This document shows positions 63,256 through 64,000 of a stretch of 64,000 bases of DNA, piece after piece. The first letter of the stretch is position 1, and the number at the start of each line of letters is the position of its first letter. The notes below the pieces were generated by a model that saw nothing but the letters and a program-made list of their open reading frames with translations, was not told the origin of the DNA and ran no database searches. Both the position numbers and the translations under genes were made by a program. Origin of the DNA: Bradyrhizobium xenonodulans (GTDB taxonomy: Bacteria; Pseudomonadota; Alphaproteobacteria; Rhizobiales; Xanthobacteraceae); contig NZ_CP089391.1 in NCBI RefSeq assembly GCF_027594865.1, positions 7,532,501 through 7,596,500 on the forward strand, written 5' to 3'.

Positions 63256-64000
63256 TCATCGCGGCGCGTGCGGCAACACCTCGCCCCCGAGGCCCAGATC
63301 GAGGCCGAGCGCCTTCACCTGCTCGTTCAGGTCCCGCAGCAATTGCAGTCTCCGCAGCGCCTGCGCGGCAACGTCGACGTCCGCGCGCGGCATCCCGGGC
63401 CATTCGCGCCGAAGATCGTCGCGGCTGACCAGGCGCTTTCCGCGCAGCTCATCGAGCTGAACACGATCGATACCGAGCACCTCGGCGGCGTGCTCGATCA
63501 ACCGGCACAGCAGCCGGTTCACCGCGGTCATCGCCTCGGCCTCGTGCGTGCGCTCGGACCTCGCGAACTTGCCGTCGAGATCGGCCCAGGCGTGGGAGGT
63601 GACGAGATAGGCGTGGAGCGTGCCCGGCCAATCCACCGCGCCGCCGGCATAGAAGGCGCTACGTGTCAGCAGCCGGCGAGCCTGTGCCACAACCTGATCA
63701 CGCTTCAGTGTCGCACATGAGGCGATCTCGATGGCTGACTGGACGGCCGGGTCGCGGGAAAAATCCCGCCCTGCCGGCAGCCTGATGACGCCGTCCGGCA
63801 GGTTCGAATCGAGCAGCCTGAAGGCGCCGTCGTTGCGCGGCCGCGAATAGCGCGCGATCGCGAACCGATGCTCCGCCCGGCCAGCCTGAGACGACGGGCC
63901 GAAATGGATGATGTTGAAGCCGGCATCGTCGCCGCCCTGCCCCGTCGAGGATGGACAGGAGAGCACGTAGATCGTGCGCCAGAAGGCTTCGCCGCTCTCG
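63256..64000 (-). CDS. Hypothetical protein, truncated by the window end
   Basis: The reading frame on the minus strand is open from 64000 to the stop at 63256-63258, giving about 248 visible residues; the start lies beyond the window or at an internal GTG near 63966. The visible part has no signal peptide, a C-terminal half rich in charged helices (DLRREWPGMPRADVDVAAQALRRLQ split by loops), and SHAWADLDGKFARSERTHEAEAMTAVN in the middle. I do not recognise a domain. It follows tadD on the same strand after 87 bases. Confidence 0.55.
   Translation of the reverse strand, partial: ESGEAFWRTIYVLSCPSSTGQGGDDAGFNIIHFGPSSQAGRAEHRFAIARYSRPRNDGAFRLLDSNLPDGVIRLPAGRDFSRDPAVQSAIEIASCATLKRDQVVAQARRLLTRSAFYAGGAVDWPGTLHAYLVTSHAWADLDGKFARSERTHEAEAMTAVNRLLCRLIEHAAEVLGIDRVQLDELRGKRLVSRDDLRREWPGMPRADVDVAAQALRRLQLLRDLNEQVKALGLDLGLGGEVLPHAPR

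Overview
The window is GC-rich chromosomal DNA from an alphaproteobacterium, most likely Bradyrhizobium or a close relative. The evidence is Rhizobiales-type small families (DUF2865, DUF2849, DUF934, OpgC), a cysNC fusion, an urt-ure nitrogen supercluster, a Tad/Cpa pilus locus, a TfdA-alpha-like dioxygenase, and several bradyrhizobial-type dispersed palindromic repeats. I see no rRNA, tRNA, CRISPR array, prophage or insertion sequence. Gene order and base composition look like core genome rather than an island.

Layout. 1-9.1 kb: a partial SDR gene, a TfdA-like dioxygenase, YqgE, a stand-alone DsbD alpha-type periplasmic protein, a small Cys-rich secreted protein, a polysaccharide flippase, a TauE/SafE exporter, a patatin-bdhA pair and a CAP-domain lipoprotein. 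9.2-20.7 kb: a complete assimilatory sulfate module. It has the sbp-cysTWA transporter, cysG-DUF2849-cysI-DUF934-cysH for reduction, and divergent cysD-cysNC for activation. 21.1-23.3 kb: malate synthase G. 23.4-34.6 kb: a stress and envelope region with csbD, a 51-residue membrane protein, two tandem paralogous chemoreceptors, DUF2865 and an L,D-transpeptidase, AI-2E-type permease, DUF883, a small membrane protein, OpgC and a TetR regulator. 34.6-36.3 kb: a CHASE-HWE histidine-kinase-like protein. 36.6-48.5 kb: fourteen co-directional genes, urtABCDE-ureDAB-HD-ureC-ABM-ureEFG. 49.0-51.4 kb: DEAD-box helicase, an IF-1 paralogue and a cold-shock protein. 51.6-64 kb: a Tad (Flp) pilus locus with a pilus-assembly N-domain protein and a sterol-desaturase-family enzyme just upstream.

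The most notable regulatory signal is a set of five sites matching GGAAC-N16/17-CGTT, the consensus of the alphaproteobacterial general-stress sigma factor EcfG. All five lie in intergenic DNA within 8 kb (23.4-31.6 kb). They are correctly oriented upstream of csbD, the 51-residue membrane protein, the L,D-transpeptidase/DUF2865 pair, the AI-2E permease, and DUF883/membrane protein. This suggests a compact general-stress envelope module interrupted by the chemoreceptor pair. A second signal is a sigma-54-type promoter (GG-N10-GC) at the head of the urea uptake/urease supercluster. It fits nitrogen control of uptake and hydrolysis together.

Other points of interest: the HWE kinase has lost the N-box asparagine; a MESH1-like HD hydrolase is translationally coupled to ureC; UreE carries an extreme histidine tail; the four-cysteine (APS-type) CysH coexists with an APS-kinase fusion; and the two chemoreceptors share an upstream motif. 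Sequence edges cut the first gene (5' end) and the last gene (5' end).
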